Assembly: GCA_021234155.1 (NCBI GenBank)
Contig: JAJEKV010000010.1
Coordinates: forward strand, 19,257,418 to 19,321,417
Direction: 5' to 3'
DNA length: 64,000 nt
Source of the DNA: Isoetes taiwanensis
Taxonomy: Eukaryota; Streptophyta; Lycopodiopsida; Isoetales; Isoetaceae
Positions 34,091 through 45,098 of the stretch are shown piece after piece. The translations under genes and the position numbers were made by a program. Each line of letters begins with the position of its first letter. Position 1 is the stretch's first letter. The notes beneath the pieces are model-generated. The model ran no database searches. It was not told where the DNA came from and saw only the letters and a program-made list of their open reading frames with translations.

Positions 34091-34364
34091 TATGCACGGC
34101 AGTGGAAAAGCAAAAATATAAGAGGTGTCTTATATATTAAGGACATGTCGCATAAAAGTCAGTGGGAAAGGTTTTGATTTGAGACATGACGTGGAGATGA
34201 CATGGAGTCTTATATGCTGTCTTATAGCATTGCGACAGCCATATTTTATGCCTGCCGTGGAAAAAGGGCCTAAGTACCTTGGGCTTTGGATCCTTTAAAT
34301 TTGGGAGGAAATAATGGGTACTTATTTGAGTGCTCTTTTGAATTGTGCATTTAGCATCCCCAAA

Positions 34365-36150
34365 TAAGGGGATGATATTTTTTATTAGCAAATCTACCTG
34401 CTATTGGAGGCATGATACTATTGGATTGTTGCACATGGCTGCAAATCAAAATGTGAACAAGCTCACCCATTTTTGATCGAGATTTAGCAAAATCAGGTTC
34501 AAAGTAATTCAGGGGATGATTCAACCAACCTATCAAACCTGGATTGTTTCTGAAATTGGCCTGCTGATGGCCCTTGAATTGGCCTGCGTGAACTTTTCCA
34601 GAATCGTCCATGATGTCGTGCAATGTACACTAGCCTAGCACTCTGGCCTAAACACCAATTTCCCAAGTTGCTGTATGTCAGCCAAAATGCCATCCCAAAG
34701 CCCATTCCACATAACATATGTTACATATCCCAATCTTAAAAGCTAGGACAGCTCCACGTTTTCTCCTCTTTATTTTGGTTAGAAGTTTGACCATCATGAT
34801 ACCTAATAGCACACTAGGATATATGTCTTCTTCGTCAATTGAAACTTTAGTTTGTTGCTCCCGGTCTATTGTCTTACAAGTTGCTTTCACTTCATTCGAA
34901 ATTTGAAATTTTGGTTGTAAGGTCTACTTCAAGACAAAGACTGGACATTTCCCATGCTATAAGCTATATTAATTGACACAATTTTTAGTCTAGGTAGAAC
35001 ATTTTGATATGAGAAACCATTATTACAATTTCAAAAAACTTGAACCTATTAAGATAATTTTTAGTAGACAATATTTGCCTAGAAGGATTGAAGACAATAT
35101 TTTCCACATGTTGATTATGGCCCATGCAGGTATATTCACGTGTTATGCATTAAATTGAATTGAATTTTATCGTCACAAGACATTTCACAACATGTAAAAT
35201 TTAGATGAGGACGTGGTTATGGTGGTGGACGCGTCTGAGGAGGTGGTGGTTGTTTTGCTCTCAAATTCGTCAGTTTGCCATTGGCTAGAGGGGGTCGAGG
35301 GAATGGAGCCAAACCCCACAGGTTAAAAAATTGATAGAATGATGCTTCAATCTTCACCAATTCTTACAAGTTCCTAATGCTGCCTTTAACTTGTTATGGC
35401 CAGCACCATATTGTATGGCCCCAGATGGGAACCTAGTACATGCCATACAACAACCTGGAAACCGGGTGGTTCAATTCGTCAATGGAACGGAAATCGGGTA
35501 TATTCATTCCACTCAACAGGTAAGAAGTCTGATGTATCAGGTAGCTTCCAGTTTCCATGTTGTAGAAGAACGAAATTCTGCAACCTTAAAAGACCTGCTC
35601 CTAGCTGCCACCAGTCGCAAATTTGAGGTTGCGGAATGTTGCTCCCAATCTCTGTTCTCCTCTCCTGTACATCGTGTTCAAACCAGCATCGTGTCCCAAA
35701 AAAACACTATATGTATTACCAGCAAGAACATTCTAGGGATGTACCTCGAATCTACCAACGTGTGTGACATAAAGCAATGTGCTCTTAGATTGGGACACGT
35801 GGCAGAATCATAACGGCCTAAGAAAAGGCCACGCGATTTGCCCAACGACGACACAATAACGTTAACTAGAAAAAAGGCCACGTGAGGGAAAAAAAATAGA
35901 CACACACAGACCTTTTAGTTCGTGACGCGATGACGTGTATGAGTGACGCGATGACGTGTATGCCAGCGAGGCAGCATATCCCGATATACGCCTTCGCCGG
36001 ACTTGGCTTCCCCCAAACTACCGCCGGACTTCAGCCTCGGCGCCGGATTTGAGCTTGCTTTCCCTTCAATGGCAGACGCTGTATTTGATTCCGCTCGCAT
36101 AATGTCAACTCTGCAGCAAATTTTAAAATAATTCGGCTGCCTAAACAATG
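34365..36150 (+). repeat. Segmental duplication, right copy: lipase 5' flank
   Basis: It is collinear with 19530-21150 and ends about 115 bp before the lipase ATG, so it contains the promoter region. It has two close copies of GTGACGCGATGACGTGTATG (near 35921-35960) where the left copy has one. A frame at 35391-35813 lies within it but the left copy does not keep it open. Confidence 0.9.
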
Positions 36151-36265
36151 AATCTTTTTTCTGATTGCTCTGGATTTATCTGCCCAGATTTATTGTAGCA
36201 CTAGATAAGCTCCGGCACTATACAAGCGATATACAGTGGCTGCTTATTTTCTGCCGTACTTGGCT
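36150..36265 (+). promoter_or_regulatory. Probable lipase core promoter and leader
   Basis: Sequence between the end of the duplicated flank and the ATG, with GCACTATACAAGCGATATAC (36215-36234) just upstream. TATA-like words are present but too close to the ATG to assign with confidence. Confidence 0.3.
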
Positions 36266-37575
36266 ATGGCAGAAAAGGATTGTTTGACCGCCCGAATCAT
36301 GGATGCCCTAATTTGCTCAAACGCGGTTTATTACCCTACTCAGGAAGAAGTTTTGAGGGATTTGCATCAAAGATTTGGGCATGCAGCAGCGTCTTTGATG
36401 GATTATGGATTTGAAGGCAATGGAAAGCAAGCAGTTTTTGCAAGCAGGAATCCGAGCGGCTTGGCTATGGTGGCATGCAGGGGAACTTCCGGCATGAGTG
36501 ATGTAGTTCAAGATTTGAAATATTTGCATAGAAAGCTTCCATTTGCTGCCGGATCCGCGCATTGGGGCTTTGCAGAGAGAGCGCAGAGTATTCCAATCGA
36601 TCTTTTTCTGCAGCTTTTAGAAGCAGGGGAAGAATTAGTATTTACAGGGCATTCTTTAGGAGGTGCCGTTGCTTCTTTGCTCTGTCTAAGACTTCTAGAG
36701 CATAATCAGGGTTGTTTTAGAAGGCAATTGCAGTGCATTACTTTTGGAGCTCCTCTTTTTGCCAGTAGAAAACTAGCAGAATTGATCAATTTTAAGTATA
36801 GAGATGCTTTTGTTCACTTAGTTTCTACCAGAGACTGTGTGCCGAGAATCCTTCCCCTGGTTTCTGTTTTCCAACGGCTTTTATACAGCCCTGATGACCA
36901 TTTAGAAGGCCTCTCCTTACTAGGAAAGGGCCTTGAATTTCATCTTTCAATTCAAATTTTGATCAAATTCTTAGAACAGAAGATTCCTTTCTACATTAAA
37001 TTTTTTATCAGATGCTTCCTGAAGCTGGCACTGCCTTTAGAAATGCAGGTTCATATGTATTTGCTGGTCAGATTTTGATGTTGGACACAGATTTGATATC
37101 ATTTAGGTATAAAAATGCAGAAGATTTGAATATGTGGCATTCACAATTAAATTTTGCACTGGGGTTGGGATTTGATGCATATGAACACACAATGGATTCG
37201 TACCAAGTGAAGGTGTCACAGGCCATAGCTAGAGCTCTGCCTGCTTACATGAAGATGAAGATCAATTCCTTAAGTATGACAGGATGCTATGCAGCTACAA
37301 CTAGGTTATTGGCTGATGAATTTGGAAGCATACAGGTAAAACAAGTAGGGTGTTCAGAAGAAGTCTCATACAACTTAAGTTCCATGTCCATTCTTCGTGA
37401 GAATGATACTTTGCAGATGAAAAGAAGCTTTGTAAAAAATGTGGAGGCCCCAAAAAGCTTAAACATTGGATGGGTCATTGGCGTTGTTGGAAGAATTGCT
37501 CGCCATTGGAGAGCTTTAGAGAACCTTTGTATTTTTACTCTTGTTCCTATTGTATTTGTTAATGTTATTGGATGA
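36266..37575 (+). CDS. Class-3 lipase-like protein, one frame break
   Basis: An alpha/beta-hydrolase of the Lipase_3 family, acting on acyl esters. I start at ATG 36266 (MAEKD); frame upstream is open but has no ATG. The first frame (36266-37078) shows VACRGTSGMSDVVQDL, the nucleophile elbow TGHSLGGA (residues about 127-134), ITFGAP and the catalytic-Asp region STRDCVPRILPL. The second frame (37012-37575) continues MLPEAGTAFRNAGSYVFAGQ and a C-terminal domain ending with a hydrophobic segment (LCIFTLVPIVFVNVIG). The two join if the T6 run at 37001-37006 had one more T. Alternatively a phase-0 intron from GTTTCT (36862) to TTTTATCAG (37011) would join them without any shift. The lipase-plus-C-terminal layout recalls EDS1/PAD4 proteins, but I could not confirm an EP domain. 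Confidence 0.8.
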
Positions 37576-37689
37576 CCTTTCTTATTCTTTCCAAAGATTC
37601 AATGCATGGCGATGACATGACTTAAAGGATTATTCAATGCATGGCGATGACATGACTTAAAGGAGAATTGCAACTTGCAAACGAAATTT

Positions 37690-37866
37690 CCATCACGGTA
37701 AATGTCCGTGGTGTTATAGCCAGCCTTAAATGGCAAAAAATCCGTTGTCCACAAAAATGCCGTGTACTTTTTTTTTGGCGTGGCTATAACATGTCAAAGA
37801 CACGGATATACCACGGATATGCCCGTGGCTATAACATGTCGGCGTCCGATATATACGGCGCTTGAA
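37690..37866. mobile_element. 177-bp MITE-like insertion in the lipase 3' flank
   Basis: The paralogous copy near 41260-41290 runs straight through AAAGAAATTTGTCC. Here GAAATTT occurs on both sides (37683-37689 and 37867-37873) of 177 extra bases, a 7-bp target duplication. The insert has three copies of a CGTGG...TATAAC-type word (GTGGTGTTATAGCC, CGTGGCTATAACATGTC twice), partly inverted. Confidence 0.8.
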
Positions 37867-37973
37867 GAAATTTGTCCTATCTTACCAAGCGATATTACTT
37901 CTTAGCTTCCTCTTGGCTTCCAAATTGCCTACGATTTGTAGAAACGTGTCACCGCAGCCGCAACGGACCAAAA

Positions 37974-38070
37974 GTATAAAAGATAGATAGATAAATAGAT
38001 AGTACTTTTGACGCCACTATAAACCAAAAGTATAAGATAGATAGATAAATAAATAGATAATACTTTTTAC
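37974..38070 (+). repeat. GATA-type microsatellite
   Basis: AGATAGATAGATAAATAGATAG runs twice, around 37981-38003 and 38034-38060, each after AAAAGTATAA. The paralogous copy is at about 41390-41505. Confidence 0.9.
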
Positions 38071-38219
38071 GTTGTACCACTTACTACATGAGAGACACTG
38101 GTCAAATTACATGTTCATGGCTTAATCTAGACGGAAGAGAGGAAATATTGACTTCTTCCAAATACTTGTCCCCATTAATGTGGAAACTTGTCATTAGATG
38201 AGAGGAGAGGCAATAAGGG

Positions 38220-38473
38220 TGGCCACATGTGGCTTTTCCGGCTTCAAGGAAAGAATTTCCACCCAAAAATGGAGGTGGAGGCCTCCGATTGGTGTCGGAG
38301 GCCAGTTTTGAATGTTCCAATCCAGCAAGGGAACACCCAAAAATTTTAGTGTGATCGATCTGTTTTCCTCTCTTCCGCACCTGTTCTTGCTGCTCTTTGC
38401 CTCTCTCGTATCCCCTCTCGTATCAAATTCATATACGAGGGGAGGGCCTGAAGATTGCATGTGGCCACCCCTA
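38220..38473. mobile_element. TIR element with TAA flanks (about 250 bp)
   Basis: GGGTGGCCACATG at the left edge pairs with CATGTGGCCACCCC at the right, with TAA on both sides. It includes GGAGGTGGAGGCCTCCGATT. In the paralogous place at 41638 the corresponding sequence runs in the opposite orientation (GGGGTGGCCACATGCAATG...GATACGAGAGGAG). Confidence 0.65.
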
Positions 38474-40055
38474 ATATTTCTTTCTCCATCGGATGGTGTG
38501 GTTCCACCCTGAATCGTGCCAATGGAGTCGCAAGAGTTATTGTTCTTACTATCAAACACCATCGTGTTTACAAACTAGCTTAAGAGGGGGTTAATGCTTA
38601 GTGGGTTGTTGTGCACACCCATAAGAGGGAAGAGTTTGACTTTGATCCCCTTAAGACATAGGTCGAGCAATTTAGCTCCACATGAACAATAACCAGTTTT
38701 TATATAGTTTTTATATCAATGCACAAAACTTAATCAAAAGAGTATCAAGATAGACATAAATGCTTCTTGCTCTTATTTTACCTCCTCAAGATTTGACACC
38801 CAGCTTTAACTCCTCAAGATCCGACGATCACACATGCAAGGATCCGGATAAATTGCAAGAGCCATAATTTAAAGCACGTTAAAAACACAAAAATGTCGTA
38901 TCTTTTTTAGTAGTTGTTATAACATGATATTCTTCCTTCCTTGTGATTTATACATGACCATGTTCGATATCTAGATATTTATGATGCTCATGGGAAGAGA
39001 CACAAAGGCGCTACAAGCAAAAAAACAAGGTATACATTTTGTTACTCCTTAACCAGCATGGTTTGTGATCGTCGAGATAGCCCTCTACAAGGGCATAGTC
39101 TACTTGATTGATAGCCGTGGAAATTGTTACTCAATGATGATGTGCCAGATTCATCTTTGGATGCCTAATAATCCAGAGTGGGGACTAATAATGGAACCCC
39201 GTTAATGGGCTCGCCTATTTATTTGATTTAACAAGCTTGCAAGGGCGTTAACTTCCTCATCCACACTCTTAAAATGTGATGGAGGTTTGACGAGGTGTGA
39301 ATATGTTAGAGGAACATTTGCAAATATGATAGTTATTTGAAATTGACAATCTAGCATTGTGAATGTAGCAAATGGACAATCCAACAATGCGAACGACAAT
39401 CACTTACCATAAACAACAAAAGATCAAGCACATGCCACTTCAATAATTGGCTATGGCGAATATTTGCATACATCTTTTGCATTGTTGCCAAATCCCTCTG
39501 ACATTCTCTTACAATGAAAAGGACTATTTCTATATTAAGAAGCAAAAGAATTATTTTAGAAATGGCGCCCATCATTGCTATGTTAAAAGAGGGAACGAAA
39601 TAAAAAGGAATGAATATATTGGAAAACCTTAGGTGCTTGCTTATAGATGCAAATTTACCACTTCTTCTTTAGTCCTTGCCAATTTATTTGTTTAAAGAAC
39701 TTAGACTTGTTTTTACAATGCAACTCTGAAGCTTCTTCTGTTGAATCCGTTGTGCTCAAGTTGGCAGAGTTGAAATATCCAATAGCAAAGGAAGAGAATC
39801 TTCTTTACAGTATGTTCATGGAATTGACAAACCTTATCTCGGCATATTTTGCTGGACTATGGCATGGAAACAAACACATCAAGAGCTCAGAAAAGAAGAG
39901 CTCATACGGGTCAGAGACAAGCGCGTAAAATATATAATTGAGGGCGACCTGATAAGTAAATTGAACTACGGTTTTACATGTAGGGCTATGCCCTTAATTA
40001 CTTGGATGGTGTAACCAGATTGACGGTTTTAAACCAATGAAGGAAAAAGTTAGTT
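38457..40055 (+). repeat. Segmental duplication A (partner 50478-54607)
   Basis: It shares with copy B the block TCCATCGGATGGTGTGGTTC, AGAGGGGGTTAATGCTTAGT, CCCTCTACAAGGGCATAGTC and AGACAAGCGCGTAAAATATA. It is continuous at CATGAACAATAACC (38681-38694), where B has 2.6 kb inserted. It has about 280 bases (38729-39007) that B lacks. Confidence 0.93.
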
Positions 40056-40062
40056 GCTCACC

Positions 40063-40165
40063 ATTGGAGAGCTCTAGAGAAGCTTTTTTGTTTTTACTCT
40101 TGTTCGTATAGATGATATTGGATGCCTTTTTTTTTATTCCACTAAAGCATGGTGATGACATGATT
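40063..40165 (+). pseudogene. Lipase 3'-end fragment, short copy
   Basis: CTCACCATTGGAGAGCTCTA then TTTTTACTCTTGTTCGTAT and GCATGGTGATGACATGA match the last 60 bases of the lipase frame and its 3' flank (37497-37620), with deletions. Confidence 0.8.
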
Positions 40166-40594
40166 TCAGCAAAACAAGAATATAGAATAGAATAGATTTT
40201 TTAACGTGGGAAGATTTTACTTCTAAGTAGGGCATCATTTTAAGGTGGTCGAGAACGATCTAGGTTTTACAAATGGAAAAAATGAGGAACTTGTCTCTAT
40301 TAACATAGTTATGGAGAGATTATTAGCATAGGTACATTTTTGTTGCGAAGTTACGTCACTCTATCCATGCTCTTACAAAATGGAAACGTGTCAGTAGTGG
40401 GAAGAGAAGCTATTGCGGGGGTGGAGTGGTGAGGAGGGGTGCAACGGAGCTAAAGACTAAAGTAGTTTGCCCATGCTCTTACAATCTATTGTGGGAGGAG
40501 AGAGGCAAATGATCTCTAACAAAAAGTACTCCACCCACACTCTTACACTATGCTAACATGTCACGAAAATGAATAGAAAGATATATATTTTTTG
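40166..40594. other. No gene recognised
   Basis: AT-rich sequence between the two lipase fragments, with related phrases CATGCTCTTACAA and CACTCTTACACTATG; no frame of note. Confidence 0.4.
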
Positions 40595-41180
40595 GAACAG
40601 AAGATTCCTTTCTACATTAAATTTTTTATCAGATGCTTCCTGAAGCTGGCACTGCCTTCAGAAATGACAGGTTCGTATGTATTTGCTGGTGCACAGATTC
40701 GATATCGTTTAGGTATAAAAATGCAGAAGATTTGAATGTGGGGCATTCACAATTAAATTTTGCATTGGGGTTGGGATTTGATGCATATGAACACACAATG
40801 GATTCATACCAAGTGAAGGTGTCACAGGCCATAGCTAGAGCTCTGCCTGCTTACATGAAGATGAAGATCAATTCCTTAAGTATGACAGGATGTTATGCAG
40901 CTACAACTAGGTTATTGCTGATGAATTTGGAAGCATACAAGTAAAACAAGTAGGGTGTTTAGAAGAAGTCGCATACAACATATGTTCCATGTCCATTCTT
41001 CGTGAGAATGATACTTTGTAGATGAAAAGAAGCTTTGTAAAAAATGTGGAGGCCCCAAAAAGCTTAAACATTGGATGGGTCATTGGCGTTGTTGGAAGAA
41101 TTGCTCGCCATTGGAGAGCTTTAGAGAACCTTTGTATTTTTACTCTTGTTCGTATTGTATTTGTTAATGTTATTGGATGA
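40595..41180 (+). pseudogene. Lipase C-terminal fragment, second copy
   Basis: From GGAACAGAAGATTCC (40595) it is nearly identical to 36973-37575, including the T6 run at the reading-frame break. It adds its own small indels (after GAAATGACAGG at 40663 and at 40917) and a stop (TAG at about 41020). It has no lipase core, so it is dead. The homology continues into the 3' flank to about 41900. Confidence 0.92.
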
Positions 41181-41896
41181 CCTTTCTTATTCTTTCCAAA
41201 GATTCAATGCATGGTGATGACATGACTTAAAGGGGGATGATGTTAATGGAAATGGCCATGCAGGGATATAACTTGCAAAAGAAATTTGTCCTATGTTACC
41301 AAGCGATATTACTTCTTAGCTTCCTCTTGGCTTCCAAATTGCCTACGATTTCTAGAAACGTGTCACCGGAGCCGCAACGGACCAAAAGTATAAAAGATAG
41401 ATAAGCATAAAAGATAGATAGATAAATAGATAGTACTTTTTGACGCCACTATAAACCAAAAAGTACCAAAAAGTATAAGATAGATGGATAAAAAAATAGA
41501 TAATACTTTTTACATGAGAGACACCGGTCAAATTACATGTTCATGGCTTAATCTCAGAACGTGTCATTAGACGGAAGAGAGGAAATCAAATACTTGTCCA
41601 TCAATGTGGAAACCTGTCATTAGATGAGAAGAGAGGCAATAGGGGTGGCCACATGCAATGTTTGCTGCCTCCACCTCCGTATCCGAATCTGATACGAGAG
41701 GAGCTACGAGAGAGGTGAAGAGAGGGAAAATTGAAGGGGGAAGAGCTGCAGAAGAGAGGGGAAGCAACAAATTATACTAGATTTACTGGATGCACCCCCT
41801 TCAGGAGTGGAAGATTGAAAACTAGCCTCCGATTTGAAACGGAGGCCTCCACCTCCGTTTTTACATGAAAATCTGCCAGTGGGAAGAAAAAAAAAA
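41181..41896 (+). repeat. Duplicated lipase 3' flank and TIR-type remnant
   Basis: Collinear with 37576-38220 minus the 177-bp insertion. It includes the GATA microsatellite (41390-41505) and from 41638 a sequence related in inverse orientation to the 38220-38473 element. It ends at the poly(T) of the LINE. Confidence 0.85.
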
Positions 41897-42401
41897 TATT
41901 TTTTTTTTTTTTTTATTGAAGGCTATTTATATTAATTAAAGTATAATTGAGTGTACAAAAAACTTTTTTCAAGGGAAGTTTAACCCTTATGAAAATATCA
42001 GCTTATGCAGGATAAAAAGATATAAAGTAGCAGTAGAAGCAAAGAAACAAAGTTCTTGATGCTTTGAGTCCCGAGTTTAATGGATCGATTGGAGATTCAG
42101 ATTTGTGCACTTTCTGGCTTTCCCTTTGAAGATGGTATGAAAGACGCAGTAAATACACATGCAGGAGCCTGTCATTGCCATGTTGTATCTTCCTTTAGCA
42201 TCCTTGGCTGTGCAGATGAGCTCTCTTCTAATGTCAAAGTTCTGGTCGCAGCAGCAACCACAAGTGCAAATAGAGTCTGCATGTATCGATGTATCAACAG
42301 CTCCGAAGAATTTGATCCATTCCTGGTTGATCTCCGCTTTGTTTTTCTTCCACTCAAGCCTCCTGGTCATGATGAAAAGAGTATCTGCAGCAACAACCAT
42401 A

Positions 42402-42825
42402 TCACCCATTAATATTCATAATCCAACTAATGTCGTACAATACCTGTTTAATGATTCCTTCCGGTGGGATAATTTCATAATTAAAAATAAAGCTATTCCT
42501 TCCTTTCCAAATCCTCCATAGGAGTATGTAAATTCTGCAATCAGACGGGTTGGTAGGCAACCAGGTTTTGGCCAAAAGTATTAGAGGCGAGTTCCAGAAT
42601 CCATTCCAACCATAGGCAAGATCTGAATAGGTGCTCTTCGTCTTCTTTACTAGCCAAGCATCTGTCACACAAATCCGAGTTAGTCATAGATAAACGAAAT
42701 CTCTTACAGTTGGTAGCAAGGCCTTTGTGCCATAATTGCCACATGAAAGCCTTGATCTTTGGATTGATTGGGCTATTCCACATAAAAACCAGGTTCTTCC
42801 TGGCTGTGTTCTGGAGACATCCCAC
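42402..42825 (-). pseudogene. LINE zf-RVT domain and C-terminus
   Basis: The frame gives NLVFMWNSPINPKIKAFMWQ, then LATNCKRFRLSMTNSDLCDR and CLASKEDEEHLFRSCLW. The pattern W..PINPKIKAFMW...C-X2-C...EHLF-X2-C is the zf-RVT zinc-binding domain at the end of plant LINE polyproteins. It overlaps the previous frame through a shift near 42780. A further weak frame continues to about 42080. Confidence 0.88.
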
Positions 42826-43478
42826 TTTAAGTGAATTGTGATCTCCTGTTGACTCATTAAGAATCTGTAAGCCAATTTGACAGTGTAGCCAGTTTTACCA
42901 TTGTGACTCCAAGAGTCAGGAGAGTGAGACCAGCTGCCCTGCATGATAATGTTAGTGATGGCATCATAAAGCAACTTGGTTTGATTATCCTCTTCAGCAA
43001 GTGCAGAATCTTGGAAGGGGATAATACCATTGTCATAAAAAAGGTGGCTGATAAGAGTGATCCCCTTTTGTTTCCATAGTTTAGCTTGTTCAGGGAAGTG
43101 ACAAGCCAGACATAAGTTGGGGTTATCAAGGATCAAGGCTGGATTCCAGAAGATGGATTGCTCCATAGAGAGATCTTTTTCCCAATTGTACATGTGTCTG
43201 ACTTCTTCCCAAGCATAGATCCATTTCTTGATTATACCTGGGGTAGAAGCAGGGATAGAGAAAGGAAAGAAGATAGAGTGGGGCAATTCCATTTTGAGTA
43301 TCCTCCATCCATACGGGTGGCATCTGCTGATATAGTGTTTGATCAGAATGGAGATAGGGTGCCTGATTTTGTCATAGCATGCCCTATGGAAGTACTTAGC
43401 AGCTAAAGGTAAACCCTGTTTTCTGATGTTCATGGTTCCTAGACCACCATTCTTTTTAGGCTTACAGCATTCCTCCAT
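42684..43478 (-). pseudogene. LINE polyprotein between RT and zf-RVT
   Basis: GGLGTMNIRKQGLPLAAKYF (43440-43380) is the conserved GGLG segment after the RT thumb. The rest (WRILKMELP, WSHNGKTGYTVKLAYRFL) is the usual connector with the GxYTVKxAY motif. Continuous for 264 codons. Confidence 0.9.
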
Positions 43479-43583
43479 CGAAACCGGATGCCAACATCTC
43501 TTATTTTGACCACATGCAATAAACCTACCAATAATACTTTGAAGCTTGTTAGTGATCTTCTTGGGGGCCAGAATGACCGAAGA

Positions 43584-44600
43584 TTAGTAAACTTGAGAGG
43601 AGGAAATCACGAAGTTTGCAATTATAGCCCTCCCATTTTTAGAGAGATACTTAGAGTTTAGGGAGTCAACCTTTTTATAGAATTTTTCAGCAATATCAAG
43701 CCATAAATCAGAGGCATTACTCCTGATGGCAAAGGGGATCCCTAGAATTTTGGATTTAGTGCAGGGGGAATAATACTTACAACCAAAGAGTTCAGCTGCC
43801 CGAGTACCTTTGTCGATCTCCCTAGAGTGAATAACAGATTTAAGAGGATTAATTCTGCAACCTGAAGTATAACCAAAGTCTTGGAGGATACTCTGAATGT
43901 TGATGATGGAATTCTGTTCCTCCATAGAAGTCAAAATAAAAGTATCATCAGCAAAATGCCCATTGAGGATTTGGTCCACCTGTGGATTATCCGGGAGCTT
44001 AAGGCCCTTAATGGAATTATTGATCTTGGCTTCTTCCAAACTACTGTGCAAAGCTTCCATAACGATTAAAAAGAGAAAGGGTGCAAGAGGACAACCTTGT
44101 TTTACCCCTCTTTGGATGGAGAAGAAGGGGCCGGTCTCACCATTTATGAGGACTGCAGATCTGGAATTGCTAAGGATGGCTTTAAACATATCAATGCTCT
44201 CCTCATTGAAGCCAAGAGCCCTGCAGCATTTGTAAAGAAACTTCCAACTGACTGTGTCAAAGGCTTTTGTAATGTCCAGCTTAAGGAGGGCTATATCTTG
44301 CTTGGAGTCTTTGGCCCACTGCAAACCTAAAATAGCAGTCACCACATTCTCCAAGATGAATCTGTCCTTTAGATAGGCAGATTGGGTGCTGCTGATAACA
44401 GAATCCAAAATCTTTTTTAGTCTGGCAGCTATAGCACCTGCAATTATCTTATAAATAACATTAGTCAAAGAGATTGGTCTACAATCAGCAAAAGAGATGG
44501 GGGAATCAATTTTGGGGATAAGAGTGATAAGGCTGGTATTGATTCGAGCATCCAGACATTTGCATATCCTGAACTCATTAGCCAATCTGGTGATACCCAC
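43584..44600 (-). pseudogene. LINE reverse transcriptase
   Basis: A 338-codon frame with LITLIPKIDSPISFADCRPI, LKLDITKAFDTVSW (first catalytic Asp), RGVKQGCPLAPFLF and the box FADDTFIL (normally F/YADD). All RT fingers and palm blocks are present. It is separated from the endonuclease by a frame-broken stretch (44601-45098) that still reads KELKEDERCNSKYFF and, after a stop, DGLPAEFFKKAW. Confidence 0.95.
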
Positions 44601-45098
44601 ACCTAGGATAGGCCAGGCCTTTTTAAAAAATTCAGCTGGTAAGCCATCTGGTCAAGGGGTTTTACCATTGTCCATACCCATGACCACTTCCTTGAGCTCG
44701 ATTTCTGTGAAGGGGGAAGAGATCGACTCATTCTGATTATCATCTACCTTAATCCCTATTTTAAGTATCCATCATCTTTTCTGAACAATCAGTTTGTGCC
44801 CATGATATTGGTAAAGTGCTCAACTGCAGCTTTTTTAAGATCATTATCATCAGAGATGAGGGCATCTCCAACTTTGATCTCATAGATCTGGTTTCTCTTG
44901 ATCCTGGTTTTGGTTTTGACAAAAAAATACTTGGAGTTGCACCTCTCGTCTTCTTTGAGCTCCTTGATTTTAGCTTTCATTTTCCACCCTTTGGCAATCT
45001 CAAGCTCCTCTTTTTCTATCTGGATCTTAATTTCATTCTGCTGATCAGTGGGAGTATTGATTAGCCTTTGCCTCAGGCAGGCTAAGTTGGCTTGCTTG

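Larger units (their letters stand above)
33305..34270. mobile_element. Harbinger-like TIR element (966 bp, non-autonomous)
   Basis: The ends are inverted: GGCCCTTTTTCCACG at 33305 and CGTGGAAAAAGGGCC ending at 34270. They are flanked by TAA on both sides (33302-33304 and 34271-34273). A 3-bp TAA duplication with GGCC-type termini fits PIF/Harbinger. The interior has no transposase. It contains minisatellites: GAAACTGTGAGG-type units at about 33614-33690 and TTCACAGAGATT units at about 33972-34090. Confidence 0.75.

Noticed and set aside
35391-35813. 140-codon plus-strand frame upstream of the lipase
   Set aside because: Lies in a duplicated flank; the left copy (20460-20770) does not keep the frame open, so selection for coding is not supported.
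36266-37575. Naming the lipase EDS1 or PAD4
   Set aside because: The layout is suggestive, but the EP domain could not be confirmed and the C-terminus ends in a hydrophobic segment unlike those proteins.
42080-42521. Plus-strand frames of 110 and 120 codons
   Set aside because: Antisense to the C-terminal part of the LINE; no independent signature.
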